Notes: generated from the letters alone by a model not told the origin. A stretch of 54,843 nucleotides of DNA from Nitrospiraceae bacterium UBA2600 (GCA_002339325.1 DDKK01000008.1:53294-108136), one strand, 5' to 3'. Positions 26,336 through 35,574 are shown, numbered from the stretch's first letter. Numbers and translations: made by a program.

Positions 26336-26911
26336 ATGAGACTTTTTTTGGCCATTGAGATACCCCTTAGCATAAGAGAATTTCTCGCAAGTTTAATTGA
26401 GCCTAAACAAACCATTGATGGCATAAACATTGTAAGCAAACAAAACCTTCACATCACTATTAAATTTCTGGGAGAAGTTGAGGAAAAGCTCATTCCTAAG
26501 ATTAAAGAAATCCTAAATCCTCTATCAAGAGAGTTCTCGCCGTTTAAACTTAAGATAACTCGGCCAGGAGTTTTTCCAGATAAAGACAAACCCCGTGTAA
26601 TATGGATTGGCACGGAAAATAAAGAAGTTCTGAAAGACCTTGCCAAAAGAATTGATGAAAGCCTTAGTGTTATAGGATTTCAAAAGGAGACAAGAGAATT
26701 TAAGGCACACATCACTCTTGCAAGAGTTAAAAATTATAAAAATGGAAGATATGTATTTGAAAAATTAGTTGATAAATACAGACAACTATCCATAGAGGAC
26801 AGACAATTTGAGTTCTCTGTAGAGGAATTTGTTCTAATGAAAAGCACCCTTACACCCAATGGCTCGATTTATGAGGTTATCGAAAGATTCAATCTTGGAA
26901 AATCCTCTTAA
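26336..26911 (+). CDS. thpR: RNA 2',3'-cyclic phosphodiesterase (2H family)
   Basis: The 191 aa contain the two catalytic H-x-T/S-h motifs that define the 2H phosphoesterases: HITIKFLGE near residue 40 and HITLARVKN near residue 125, in the family order. Members open 2',3'-cyclic RNA ends and were first described as 2'-5' RNA ligases; the physiological role is uncertain. The N-terminal MRLFLAIEIP is characteristic. It starts 7 nt after pgpA but also has its own likely promoter. Confidence 0.93.
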   Translation: MRLFLAIEIPLSIREFLASLIEPKQTIDGINIVSKQNLHITIKFLGEVEEKLIPKIKEILNPLSREFSPFKLKITRPGVFPDKDKPRVIWIGTENKEVLKDLAKRIDESLSVIGFQKETREFKAHITLARVKNYKNGRYVFEKLVDKYRQLSIEDRQFEFSVEEFVLMKSTLTPNGSIYEVIERFNLGKSS

Positions 26912-26957
26912 TATTCTATCTTCTAAGAGTGCTTTTGCATCTGTTATAATATTTTTA

Positions 26958-27031
26958 GCGCCCATAGCTCAGTAGGATAGAGCGTCGGACTACGAATCCG
27001 CAGGTCGGGGGTTCAAATCCTCCTGGGCGCA
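26958..27031 (+). tRNA. tRNA-Arg (anticodon ACG)
   Basis: The 74-nt gene folds as a full cloverleaf. Acceptor GCGCCCA pairs with TGGGCGC, discriminator A. The anticodon loop is CTACGAA with anticodon ACG (read as ICG after deamination, for CGU/CGC/CGA). The T-loop is TTCAAAT. CCA is not encoded. An extended -10 TGTTATAAT (hexamer 26945-26950) ends 7 nt before G1, so the transcript may have almost no 5' leader. mtnP starts 29 nt downstream with no terminator between. Confidence 0.97.
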
Positions 27032-27060
27032 TTTTAAAAAAACAGCGCAGAGAAATCAAG

Positions 27061-27840
27061 GTGAAGATAGGAATAATCGGCGGAAGCGGTTTAAGTGAAT
27101 CGGAAGTCCAAAAACAAAAAATCGCAATCAAAACTCCCTACGGCGAGCCTTCCTGCCCATACGAAATAGAGGAAATTAACTCAAAGAGTGTTTTATTTCT
27201 CCGGAGACACGGTGAAAAACACAGCATACCTCCGCATAAAGTTAATTACAGAGCCAATATCTACGGTTTCAGAGAACTTGGTGCAGAGAGACTTATAGGT
27301 CTTTTCGCCGTAGGAACTATGAACGAAGAAATTCCACCGGGAAGTATCGTCATTCCTGACCAAATAATAGATTTCACTCAGGGAATGAGAAAAAATACTT
27401 TTTTTGAGGAAGGAAGAGTAGTTCATATTGACTTCACCGAACCTTTTTGCAAAGAACTCAGAGAATGCATCATTGAAACAGCCCATAGACTTAATTTATC
27501 AGTAGTGCCATCAGCAACATATGTGTGTATAAATGGCCCCAGACTTGAAACAGCGGCAGAGATAAAGTTTTACAGAACCACCGGAGCAGATATCATTGGA
27601 ATGACACTAATGCCAGAGGCTTCTTTAGCAAGAGAAATGGAACTCTGCTATGCAGCAGTGGCTGTAGTTGCCAATTATGCTGCGGGAATATCCAAAAAAC
27701 CGCTTACAGTAAAAGAGGTTGTTGAGGCAATGCATGAATCTCTGGATACTGTTGGAATTTTAGTCAAAGAGACAATAAAAAGTATTCCCACAAATAGAAA
27801 CTGTTCTTGTAAAGATGCTCTTAAGAACGCTTCTTTTTAG
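27061..27840 (+). CDS. mtnP: S-methyl-5'-thioadenosine phosphorylase
   Basis: It phosphorolyses methylthioadenosine (or methylthioinosine) to adenine and methylthioribose 1-phosphate in methionine salvage. It starts with GTG; 259 aa. Motifs are IGIIGGSGL (phosphate loop), FLRRHGEKHSIPPHKVNYRA, and CINGPRLETAAEIKFYRTTG followed by GMTLMPEASLAREMELCYA. The Shine-Dalgarno is weak. It is probably on the same transcript as tRNA-Arg. Whether the base is adenine or hypoxanthine cannot be fixed by eye. Confidence 0.93.
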   Translation: MKIGIIGGSGLSESEVQKQKIAIKTPYGEPSCPYEIEEINSKSVLFLRRHGEKHSIPPHKVNYRANIYGFRELGAERLIGLFAVGTMNEEIPPGSIVIPDQIIDFTQGMRKNTFFEEGRVVHIDFTEPFCKELRECIIETAHRLNLSVVPSATYVCINGPRLETAAEIKFYRTTGADIIGMTLMPEASLAREMELCYAAVAVVANYAAGISKKPLTVKEVVEAMHESLDTVGILVKETIKSIPTNRNCSCKDALKNASF

Positions 27841-28306
27841 CATAATTCTTTTTTTCTCCAGTAGTCTTCTTCATGCTAATGAAATAGCTGACCTCATAGT
27901 TGTAATAAAGTCAAAGAGAGTGATGTTTCTCATGCGAGAGGGAAAGATACTTAAGACCTATCGCATTTCCCTTGGAAAAACACCTGTTGGCAAGAAAACC
28001 TCTCAGGGAGATGGGAAAACACCAGAAGGGAGATACTACATTGAAAGCAGAAATCCGAATAGCAATTTTTACAGAGCTCTAAAAATATCTTATCCAAATG
28101 AAACGGACATATTAAATGCAACCAGAGCGGGTATTAATCCCGGAGGCGCAATCATGATACACGGACTTTCAAAAAAAGTTGAGTATCTGGGTAAATATCA
28201 CATAATTGATGACTGGACAGAGGGCTGTATAGCTGTAACCAATGAAGAGATGGATGAAATCTGGAAAATGGTTCCCGATGGAATTCCCATAGAAATTCTT
28301 CCATGA
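27815..28306 (+). CDS. L,D-transpeptidase (YkuD-family), exported
   Basis: The 163 aa begin with a signal peptide (MLLRTLLFSIILFFSSSLLHA). The YkuD catalytic domain carries the invariant His in MIHGLSKK and the nucleophile Cys in DWTEGCIAV. Such enzymes form 3-3 cross-links or attach proteins to peptidoglycan in the periplasm. The start lies 26 nt inside mtnP, and the stop overlaps the helicase start by 4 nt (ATGA), so all three genes are translationally linked. The product is small and has no extra peptidoglycan-binding domain. Confidence 0.92.
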   Translation: MLLRTLLFSIILFFSSSLLHANEIADLIVVIKSKRVMFLMREGKILKTYRISLGKTPVGKKTSQGDGKTPEGRYYIESRNPNSNFYRALKISYPNETDILNATRAGINPGGAIMIHGLSKKVEYLGKYHIIDDWTEGCIAVTNEEMDEIWKMVPDGIPIEILP

Positions 28307-29859
28307 AAGAAGAAAAAATTGAATTAAATGAGGCTTTTCTTAAAGCTTTGGAACTTGCCGAAGGCTCTAATAAAAATATATTCATAACAGGTAGAGCAGG
28401 AACAGGTAAATCAACTTTTCTGAGTTATTTCAGAGAGCATACTCGTAAAGAAATCGCTATACTCGCACCAACAGGAGTTGCAGCGGTCAATGTTAAAGGT
28501 CAGACAATTCACTCATTTTTCGGCTTCAAACCAGACATAAACATTCATAATGTAAAAACAATAAAACCAAAAAATTCTAAACTCTATAAAAACCTTGACA
28601 CTATTGTCATAGACGAGATATCAATGGTAAGGGCAGACCTTCTTGACTGTATTGATGTTTTCTTGAGAAAACACGGAAGAAGAAAAAACACTCCCTTCGG
28701 CGGTATTCAGATGATTTTCATAGGAGACCTCTATCAACTTCCTCCTGTAGTAAGCTCAAGAGAACAAGTTATTTTCAAAGAACTCTACAGTTCACCATAT
28801 TTTTTCAGTTCTAATGCATTTAAGGAATGTGAATTCGAGTTTATTGAACTTGAAAAAGTTTACAGACAGTCTGATGTAGTTTTCCTTGACATTCTTAATA
28901 GCATAAGAAACAACACTGTTACAGAGGAGCTTATCAAAAAAATAAACACTCGAGTTAAACCTGATTTTGTGCCAGAGGACAACGATTTTTACGTATATCT
29001 TACAACAACCAATAAAATGGCAGAGGCAATAAATACAGAAAAACTCTCAAAGATAAAAAATAAAGCCTTCAAGTATTTCGGCATAGTAGAGGGAGAATTT
29101 ACAGAAAAAGACCTTCCAACTTTAGCAGAGTTAGTTCTAAAAGTTGATGCACAGGTGATGCTTCTTAACAATGACAACAAGGGCAGATGGATTAATGGTG
29201 ATATAGGGAGAATAATCGGCATAGAACAAAGAAGAGGAGAGCCAGACATAATATTAGTTGAGCTTACCAATGGAGAAGTCATAGAGGTTATGCCTTTCAC
29301 ATGGGAGATGTTTGAATTTTATTACGATAAGGAAAAAAAGAAGATATCTACGGAGGTAACTGGAAAGTTTACCCAATACCCTCTCAAACTTGCCTGGGCA
29401 ATAACTATCCATAAAAGTCAGGGATTAACCTTTGATAAACTAATTATCGATATAGGCAGAGGAACATTTTCTCATGGTCAACTTTACGTAGCCCTTTCAA
29501 GATGTAGAAGCCTCGAAGGTCTTGTTCTTAAAAAACCTCTTTTAAAAAAACACATTCTCCTTGACAGACAAATCGTTCAGTTCCTAACTCAATTTCAGTA
29601 TAAACATTCAGAAAAGAGGCTTCCTTTGAAAGAAAAGATTGTTCTAATTGAGAAAGCTATTGAGGAAGGAAAACATTTAGAGATAGTGTATCTTAAGTCT
29701 TCTGATATAAAGACAAAACGGATAATAAAGCCGATATTTGTCGGCCCAATGGAGTATGGAAACAAAAATTTTTTAGGGCTTAGAGCGTTCTGCTTGATGA
29801 GGAACGAAGAGAGAAACTTTAACGTGGAAAAAATTTTAGAATTAAAGCAAACCATTTAA
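28303..29859 (+). CDS. Pif1-family DNA helicase with C-terminal WYL domain
   Basis: This superfamily 1B 5'-3' helicase has 518 aa. Walker A is G30-RAGTGKST-38, Walker B/DEAD-like IDEISMVRADLL, and later motifs are FIGDLYQLPPV, VYRQSD and AWAITIHKSQGLTFD. From about residue 450 a WYL-like ligand or ssDNA-binding domain is fused (EIVYLKSSDIKTKRIIKP, with VGPMEYGNKNFLGLRAFC). Pif1-WYL fusions are known from Thermotoga, where the WYL part binds single-stranded DNA. The gene ends with no gap against the convergent TPR gene and no visible terminator. Confidence 0.92.
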   Translation: MKEEKIELNEAFLKALELAEGSNKNIFITGRAGTGKSTFLSYFREHTRKEIAILAPTGVAAVNVKGQTIHSFFGFKPDINIHNVKTIKPKNSKLYKNLDTIVIDEISMVRADLLDCIDVFLRKHGRRKNTPFGGIQMIFIGDLYQLPPVVSSREQVIFKELYSSPYFFSSNAFKECEFEFIELEKVYRQSDVVFLDILNSIRNNTVTEELIKKINTRVKPDFVPEDNDFYVYLTTTNKMAEAINTEKLSKIKNKAFKYFGIVEGEFTEKDLPTLAELVLKVDAQVMLLNNDNKGRWINGDIGRIIGIEQRRGEPDIILVELTNGEVIEVMPFTWEMFEFYYDKEKKKISTEVTGKFTQYPLKLAWAITIHKSQGLTFDKLIIDIGRGTFSHGQLYVALSRCRSLEGLVLKKPLLKKHILLDRQIVQFLTQFQYKHSEKRLPLKEKIVLIEKAIEEGKHLEIVYLKSSDIKTKRIIKPIFVGPMEYGNKNFLGLRAFCLMRNEERNFNVEKILELKQTI

Positions 29860-30732
29860 CTATCTGAGAAGGTCTCTCAAGTTTTGAGATAGGTTTTTAT
29901 CAAGAGTCATTAAAGTTGACAACTCCTTGTAGGCTTCATCTCGTCTGTTTAAGAGATAGTATAGAATACCTTTCAGATAGTGCATGTAGCTACTATTAAC
30001 CGTAGAAGACTTCTCAACAAGCCTCAGAGCACCTTCAAAATTTTTTTCTATGACATATATGCCTGTAAGTTTTATTAGAACCTTCTCATCCATCGGCATT
30101 TTTAAAAGATATTGTTTTGCCTTTGCAAAGTTTCCAAGCCTGTAGTTAAGAGTGGCTAATTTATCTAAAAATTCCAACTTTTCAGGATAAAGCTTTGTCA
30201 ACTCATCATAAAAATACAAAGCCCTCTCAAGCTGACCTGCTCTCTCATAACTCTCTGCAAGACTTAAGAGTTCAATCTGGGGAGTTTTTATTACCTCTAC
30301 TTCAGGAGAGGGTTTTAGAGGAGAAGGGAGAATTTTGTCTATCTTTGCGAATATATCCTTTTTACTGTCAAGGAGAATCCTGACGTTTAAATCCTTATCT
30401 ATTCCCTCTAAATGAAAAGGGACATTTTTTCGGTCAGAAAGGTCAACAATCAAAAGAACAATTCCTTTTTTCTTGTCTAAAACTACAGAGTCTTTTACAG
30501 GATAGTAGACACCATCCTGCACTACAATCATGGTGGATTTGGGATGGACAATCCACTTTTTCAATGGTTCCGATTTGCTAATGAAAATATTTTCTCTATG
30601 AGTTGGAAGAATTTTGTATCCTTCTAACGGTTTTAAGTTTTCATCTACTACAAATACATAATAGGATGAATCTGCAAAGGACAGTGAAAAAAAGTTGAGC
30701 AGCAAAAACAAAATTAAAGGGATAATAGACAT
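29860..30732 (-). CDS. Exported TPR-repeat protein
   Basis: The 290 aa have an N-terminal signal peptide (cut near SFA-DS), then a beta-rich region (about 20-125), a short proline-containing linker, and at least three TPR-like helical repeats from about 150 to 285 (LAESYERAGQLERALYFYDE, LATLNYRLGNFAKAKQYL, LKGILYYLLNRRDEAYKEL). It probably acts as a periplasmic scaffold; the partner is unknown. It stands alone in its orientation, 75 bp downstream of lolD. Confidence 0.75.
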   Translation of the reverse strand: MSIIPLILFLLLNFFSLSFADSSYYVFVVDENLKPLEGYKILPTHRENIFISKSEPLKKWIVHPKSTMIVVQDGVYYPVKDSVVLDKKKGIVLLIVDLSDRKNVPFHLEGIDKDLNVRILLDSKKDIFAKIDKILPSPLKPSPEVEVIKTPQIELLSLAESYERAGQLERALYFYDELTKLYPEKLEFLDKLATLNYRLGNFAKAKQYLLKMPMDEKVLIKLTGIYVIEKNFEGALRLVEKSSTVNSSYMHYLKGILYYLLNRRDEAYKELSTLMTLDKNLSQNLRDLLR

Positions 30733-30807
30733 AACATTATTTTAGCATATATTTTTTAACCTTTGAGGTTGCTTATATTGGTCACATTCAACTTTTAACT
30801 GTTCATC

Positions 30808-31497
30808 TCATAGAACACTGTTCTTTTTCCCAAGGTCTATATCCTCTATTATCATACCATCCAGCATTTTTACAATTCGCTCTGTTTTCTCAGTTAACTC
30901 TAATTCATGTGTGACCATTATGACCGTCTTTCCCTCTAAATGTAGGGAGCAAAAAATATCCATTACAACTGCTGTGTTCTTAGAGTCTAAATTTCCCGTT
31001 GGTTCATCAGCCACAATGACAATAGGGTCATTGGCAAGAGCCCTTGCAATTGCCACTCTCTGCTGTTCTCCTCCAGATATCTGAAAGGGCTTTCTTTTTT
31101 CTTTTCCTTTAAGTCCCAGTTTTTCAAGAAGAATAAAGGCTCTGTCAGTTGCCTCCTGCCTTGTTTTACCAGCCTTTATCATTGGAACCATCACATTTTC
31201 AAGAAGACTGAACTCGGCTATGAGATAATGAAACTGGAATATGAAGCCAAATTTTAAGTTCCTCACCTGTGCTATCTTGTGCGAATCCTCGAAATCTACA
31301 TTTTCTCCTTCTACAATTACTTCTCCGCTTGTTGGCTTGTCTAATAGAGCAACTATATAGAGGAGAGAGCTTTTACCAGAACCAGAAGGACCTATTATGC
31401 TTATAAATTCTCCCTTATTTACTGATAGATTAATGTCTTTGAGAATCTCCTCATCCCTTATCCTTTTGGTTATACCTTTAAGCTGAATTATGCTCAA
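30808..31497 (-). CDS. ABC transporter ATP-binding protein, LolD/MacB type
   Basis: The 229 aa include Walker A GPSGSGKSS, Q-loop FIFQFHYLIAEFS, signature ISGGEQQRVAIARAL, Walker B VIVADEPTGNLDS and the switch His in VMVTHE. It belongs to the subfamily that drives type VII mechanotransmission ABC systems (LolCDE, MacAB). It overlaps the permease gene by 4 nt and closes a four-gene operon. Confidence 0.93.
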   Translation of the reverse strand: MSIIQLKGITKRIRDEEILKDINLSVNKGEFISIIGPSGSGKSSLLYIVALLDKPTSGEVIVEGENVDFEDSHKIAQVRNLKFGFIFQFHYLIAEFSLLENVMVPMIKAGKTRQEATDRAFILLEKLGLKGKEKRKPFQISGGEQQRVAIARALANDPIVIVADEPTGNLDSKNTAVVMDIFCSLHLEGKTVIMVTHELELTEKTERIVKMLDGMIIEDIDLGKKNSVL

Positions 31498-32747
31498 GCA
31501 CTGCTCCTGAATATGTCTACAGGGTTGAGCTTTGATGCCTTATAGGAAGGATAAAAAGATGCAAGAGTGGCAAAAGAAAAAGCAAAAAGCACTCCATAAA
31601 GAAAATAAATGGGGTCTCTGTCAAGGGCAAAACCTTTTGTCCTAACAAGTCCTTCCACTCCAACATTGACAGAGGCAAGAAACTCTTGTAGAAGATATCC
31701 TAAGAGACAACCGAGGGTAGCACCGAGAAAGCCTATTGTCACTCCATGAAATACAAATATTTTTATTATATCGGCATTTTCATATCCTAAAGCCTTAAGA
31801 ATTGCTATATCTCTTTTTTTCTCAAGAACGGTCATCATGATTATATTGAATATACCGAAGGCTGAAACAACAAGAATTGCAAAGACAATCATATAGGTTA
31901 TGTAGTTTTGAATTTTAAAAAGCTGTAGAAAATTCCTGAAAGCCTTTTGCCAGCTTTCTGTGTAGTATCCTGTATCTCTGTTTATCCTCTCGGCAACTTC
32001 ATTAGCTCTGTAAACATCCCTTATCTTAAAGATTATCTCATTTACTTCGTTTGTCTTATTTAAAATGGTCTGAAGAGTCTTTATGTTCATGTATATTCTC
32101 GTCTGGTCAAGCATTGTTATTCCAGAATCAAAAAAATCAGCTACTTTAAAAAGATGGGTCACGCCATTAGGCGTGGTTATTACGACCTTTTTACCTAACT
32201 CGTCAATTCCCAAGTCTCTTGCAAGAAGTCTGCCTATGACTATGCTGTCTCTGTCGGTGATGAGACTATCCAGTCTTTTGTTAACAATAAACTTATCAAT
32301 CACAGAGGCCTTTCTCTCAAGAATAGGGTCAATTCCTACTAAAGTTGCCGATTTATCGATAGTTCCATATTTCACTATTCCCTGTCCTGTAAGATGAGGA
32401 GCAACTCCAATAATTTCCCTGTCTTTGTCATATCTGGCAATTAAAAACTTGTAATCTACAATCTTGTCTTTTAACTCCTTTGGTTTTGCTCCGTATACAT
32501 GAAACTGCACATCCTCTCCGTATACCTGCCTTATTATTCTTCCCCTGTCAGATTCGTCTTTTACTTTAAGAGTAACGTGTGCATTGAGGTCTAAGGCCTG
32601 TTCAATAAAATACTTCTGAAATCCGTTCATTAAAGATGCCATTGCTATGAAGGCTGCAACACCTATGGAAACTCCAACAATTGCTACAATGGTTTGCCTT
32701 TTTCGCTCAAAAAGCAACTGCATTGTTACAAAGATAATATGCTTCAT
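31494..32747 (-). CDS. ABC permease, FtsX/LolC/MacB-like
   Basis: The 417 aa have one N-terminal transmembrane helix (about 18-40), a large periplasmic domain (about 45-280) and three C-terminal helices with the FtsX signature region (MTVLEKKRDIAILKALGYENADI). The architecture matches LolC/E and MacB-type permeases. The presence of a MacA-like adaptor in the same operon favours an efflux or export role over pure lipoprotein release, but both remain possible. It overlaps its neighbours by 4 nt on each side. Confidence 0.9.
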   Translation of the reverse strand: MKHIIFVTMQLLFERKRQTIVAIVGVSIGVAAFIAMASLMNGFQKYFIEQALDLNAHVTLKVKDESDRGRIIRQVYGEDVQFHVYGAKPKELKDKIVDYKFLIARYDKDREIIGVAPHLTGQGIVKYGTIDKSATLVGIDPILERKASVIDKFIVNKRLDSLITDRDSIVIGRLLARDLGIDELGKKVVITTPNGVTHLFKVADFFDSGITMLDQTRIYMNIKTLQTILNKTNEVNEIIFKIRDVYRANEVAERINRDTGYYTESWQKAFRNFLQLFKIQNYITYMIVFAILVVSAFGIFNIIMMTVLEKKRDIAILKALGYENADIIKIFVFHGVTIGFLGATLGCLLGYLLQEFLASVNVGVEGLVRTKGFALDRDPIYFLYGVLFAFSFATLASFYPSYKASKLNPVDIFRSSA

Positions 32748-33874
32748 TTCAATAAAACTTCCTGCCCTTCCTTTAAGCCGTCTTTTACAAAAAGGTATCC
32801 GTTGTATTTTTCCGGTGATACATCAACCTTCACTGTCTTTTTCTTACCCTTTTCTATAATATCTACATATCCTCTTTTGTAAGCTGCATCGGGAATAAAA
32901 AGTCCTTCCGCTTCTTTTATAATTATATTCGCTTCTACTGTAAGCCCAAAAAATATTGTTCTTTTGTAATCCACCTCTGCCTTGACCTTTACTGTCCTTG
33001 TCGTTCTGTCAGATTTTCTCTCAATTGTCCTTATTTGACCTTCAAAGGTTTCTCCTGGGTAGGAATCAAGAGTGATGTATACCTTCATGCCTTCCTTAAC
33101 CATAGGAACATACTCCTCATCTACAAGAAGAACAGTCTCAAGATTTTTATCATTTCCAACAGAAAACAAAACAATACTCTGTTGCATGGGATTCACATAA
33201 TCGCCAGCATTTAAAAATTTCCTCAGAATTGTTCCGTTTATTGGGGATTTGATGTAATATTTATCAAGCTCTGCTCGCAGTGCCTGAGTTTTTGCCCTTA
33301 GACTCTCATACTGATAGGTTAAGTTTTTTATTGAATCATTATAGATACTTACCTGTCTTTCATAATCTCGACGTGCAACCTCATACTCTCTCTGTATTTC
33401 ATCAAATTTTTCTTTCGATATCAACTCCTCTTCATAAAGGGCTTTTCGTCTGTTGAAATTTTTCTCCACATTTTGCAAAACGGCCTTTTTTATCTCAATA
33501 TTATGAATTAACTCTTTTCTAAAATCAGAATCTGGTTTTAGCCTATCTTTTACAGAGTCAAGTTGAGCCTGAAAATCCTTAAGATTTTCCCTTACCGTGT
33601 CATTGCTTATTACAGCAAGAATCTGCCCTTTCTTTACTTCATCTCCCTCTTTAACCATTATTTTCTCAATATATCCTGAAACTTCTGATTTAATCTCCAC
33701 ACTATCTGAGGAATCAATGTAACCAGAGGCATAAACAGACTGAACCATCTTTTTCTTCTCTACTCGGTATTTATTCACTTCCCTCTTAGGCCAAAAAACA
33801 AGGGCAAATATGATGGATAAGAAAATAAGAACGATAAGAATAATAATAGTTTTTCTTTTTAGCTGAAATTTCAT
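32744..33874 (-). CDS. Periplasmic adaptor (HlyD/MacA-like membrane fusion protein)
   Basis: The 376 aa have a transmembrane anchor at about 8-27, a lipoyl-like barrel split around a long coiled-coil hairpin (about 95-205, rich in K/E/R with KEKFDEIQREYEVARRDYER), and C-terminal beta-barrel and membrane-proximal domains. It would link the inner-membrane permease to an outer-membrane channel; no TolC-like gene is in the window. It has 4-nt overlaps with the permease downstream and the metallo-hydrolase upstream. Confidence 0.92.
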   Translation of the reverse strand: MKFQLKRKTIIILIVLIFLSIIFALVFWPKREVNKYRVEKKKMVQSVYASGYIDSSDSVEIKSEVSGYIEKIMVKEGDEVKKGQILAVISNDTVRENLKDFQAQLDSVKDRLKPDSDFRKELIHNIEIKKAVLQNVEKNFNRRKALYEEELISKEKFDEIQREYEVARRDYERQVSIYNDSIKNLTYQYESLRAKTQALRAELDKYYIKSPINGTILRKFLNAGDYVNPMQQSIVLFSVGNDKNLETVLLVDEEYVPMVKEGMKVYITLDSYPGETFEGQIRTIERKSDRTTRTVKVKAEVDYKRTIFFGLTVEANIIIKEAEGLFIPDAAYKRGYVDIIEKGKKKTVKVDVSPEKYNGYLFVKDGLKEGQEVLLK

Positions 33875-34677
33875 CTGCTCAATTTTATGGTTTCACCGGC
33901 TTTGATTTTTATTAATTTTGCCTTTGTTTTCTGAAGAGAAAGCTCTTTCTCAAAATCTGAAAAAGTGCCTGTAAGAACGGGGAATGTGCCATAGTGCATT
34001 GGAATAACTGCCTTGGGCTTTACATATTTCACAGCTCTTGCAGCCCTCTTAGGCCCCATTGTAAACCTGTCTCCAATACAGACCATCATTATGTCTATTC
34101 TGTAAAGCTCTCCCAGTAGCTTCATATCCTCAAATAAGTCTGTGTCACCGGTGTGATACACAGTTGGTCCATTTTTTATGGAGATAACAAAGCCGCCGGG
34201 ATTGCCAGCATATATGAGTGACTTCGGATTGCCTGTTGTCTCAAGGCCTGAACTGTGAATCGCAGGAACAAATAAAACCTTCACTTCACCATCAAGCAGA
34301 GTTATCTCTCCGCCGAAGTTTCCCGTTGTCTCATAGCCAAACTGACTTTCCGGAAAACCTCCATGCAAAACCATTGCCTTACCCAAGTCATAGGTAGCAA
34401 CAAGCTTAGCACCTGTCTTTTTTGCTATCTCAACAGTATTTCCTATATGGTCTCCATGGGCATGGGTGAGTAAAATGAGGTCTACCTTGCTTAACTCTTC
34501 AAGCTGCTTCTTTCCCTCTGGATTGACGGGATTTGTAATCCAAGGGTCAATCAGAAGAACCTTGCCAGCAGGTGTTTTAATCTTAAATGCTCCGTGACCA
34601 TACCATGTTATCTCTGTTGATGCAAAGGCAACAGCAGGAAGGAAAAGAAAAATAAATAGGACAACTAATTTTCTCAT
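33871..34677 (-). CDS. Exported metallo-beta-lactamase-fold hydrolase (UPF0173-like)
   Basis: The 268 aa show the metal-binding signature THAHGDHIGN, with further ligands in YHTGDTDLF and MHYGTFPV. The fold matches the UPF0173/UlaG-like hydrolases, which are normally cytosolic and about 225 aa. Here a clear signal peptide (MRKLVVLFIFLFLPAVAFAS) precedes the domain, so the enzyme should act in the periplasm. It is the first gene of the operon with the MacA-like adaptor, permease and ATPase. The substrate is unknown. Confidence 0.88.
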   Translation of the reverse strand: MRKLVVLFIFLFLPAVAFASTEITWYGHGAFKIKTPAGKVLLIDPWITNPVNPEGKKQLEELSKVDLILLTHAHGDHIGNTVEIAKKTGAKLVATYDLGKAMVLHGGFPESQFGYETTGNFGGEITLLDGEVKVLFVPAIHSSGLETTGNPKSLIYAGNPGGFVISIKNGPTVYHTGDTDLFEDMKLLGELYRIDIMMVCIGDRFTMGPKRAARAVKYVKPKAVIPMHYGTFPVLTGTFSDFEKELSLQKTKAKLIKIKAGETIKLSR

Positions 34678-34710
34678 AATACACCTCCTAAAATTTGAGA
34701 CTACTCGAAA

Positions 34711-35574
34711 TCAAATAATCCTAAGTAGTTCTCTTAATTCCTCAAGAGTAACTTCATACTTTTCTTTGCAGAAAAAACACTCTACCTTTACGGTCTCTCC
34801 TTCGTCTATCATTTTACTAATCTCTTCTTTTCCGAGAGTAACAATAGCATTTATTACCCTGTCCTTTGTGCAAGGGCAGGAATAGCTTATCTCTGAACGA
34901 TTTATCACTTCTACAGGCAACCCTACTGCTTCCTCGAGCATGTCAAAAGCATTCATGCCACCCATTATCATTGACGTTACGGGTCTAACATCTATTAACT
35001 TCCTCTCAAGAAAATCTATTATTTCTCTTCTTGTATCGGGCATGGTCTGTATCATGAATCCTCCTGCTGCACCAACAGAGTTGTCAGGCGATACAAAAAC
35101 ACCAAGTGATACTGCAGAGGGAATCTGTTCTGAAATATTTAGATAGTATGCAAGGTCTGTGGCTATCTCTCCTGTCTGAAGTTCTACACTGCTTTGATAA
35201 TACTCTCTAAGCCCCAAATCCCTTATTACATTTAAAAAACCCTTTCCTACTGCTCTTCCTACATCTATTTTTTCTCCTTTAAGGCCCATGTAAATATGAG
35301 GTCTCCGAACATATGCCCTTGTTCTGTAGAGCCAATCAGATTCTGCTACAACCTCCTCAAGAGGTCCATCTCCTCTTACTTGAATCATTACCTTTTGCCT
35401 GTCTTTCAATGTTGATGCCAGCAAAACAACTCCAGCAATAAGTCTACCCATAGCTGCCGTGGCAGTAGGCCAGGTGTCATGAATTTTCTGGGCATGGCTT
35501 ACTGTTTCAGTACAGACTGTTGCTGCAACAAGAACATTCTCATCTTTAATTATTCCCTTTACTATCTCATCCAT
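34711..35574 (-). CDS. hslO: Redox-regulated chaperone Hsp33
   Basis: The 287 aa comprise an N-terminal fold and a C-terminal zinc switch with Cys in SCPCTKD and ECFFCKEK (C-x-C and C-x2-C). On oxidation Hsp33 releases zinc and becomes a holdase. Family motifs EVVAESDWLYRTRAYVR and AGGFMIQTMPD are present. It is the last gene of the greA-pyrK-pyrD-SAM hydrolase-hslO run and overlaps the preceding gene by 8 nt. Confidence 0.96.
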   Translation of the reverse strand: MDEIVKGIIKDENVLVAATVCTETVSHAQKIHDTWPTATAAMGRLIAGVVLLASTLKDRQKVMIQVRGDGPLEEVVAESDWLYRTRAYVRRPHIYMGLKGEKIDVGRAVGKGFLNVIRDLGLREYYQSSVELQTGEIATDLAYYLNISEQIPSAVSLGVFVSPDNSVGAAGGFMIQTMPDTRREIIDFLERKLIDVRPVTSMIMGGMNAFDMLEEAVGLPVEVINRSEISYSCPCTKDRVINAIVTLGKEEISKMIDEGETVKVECFFCKEKYEVTLEELRELLRII

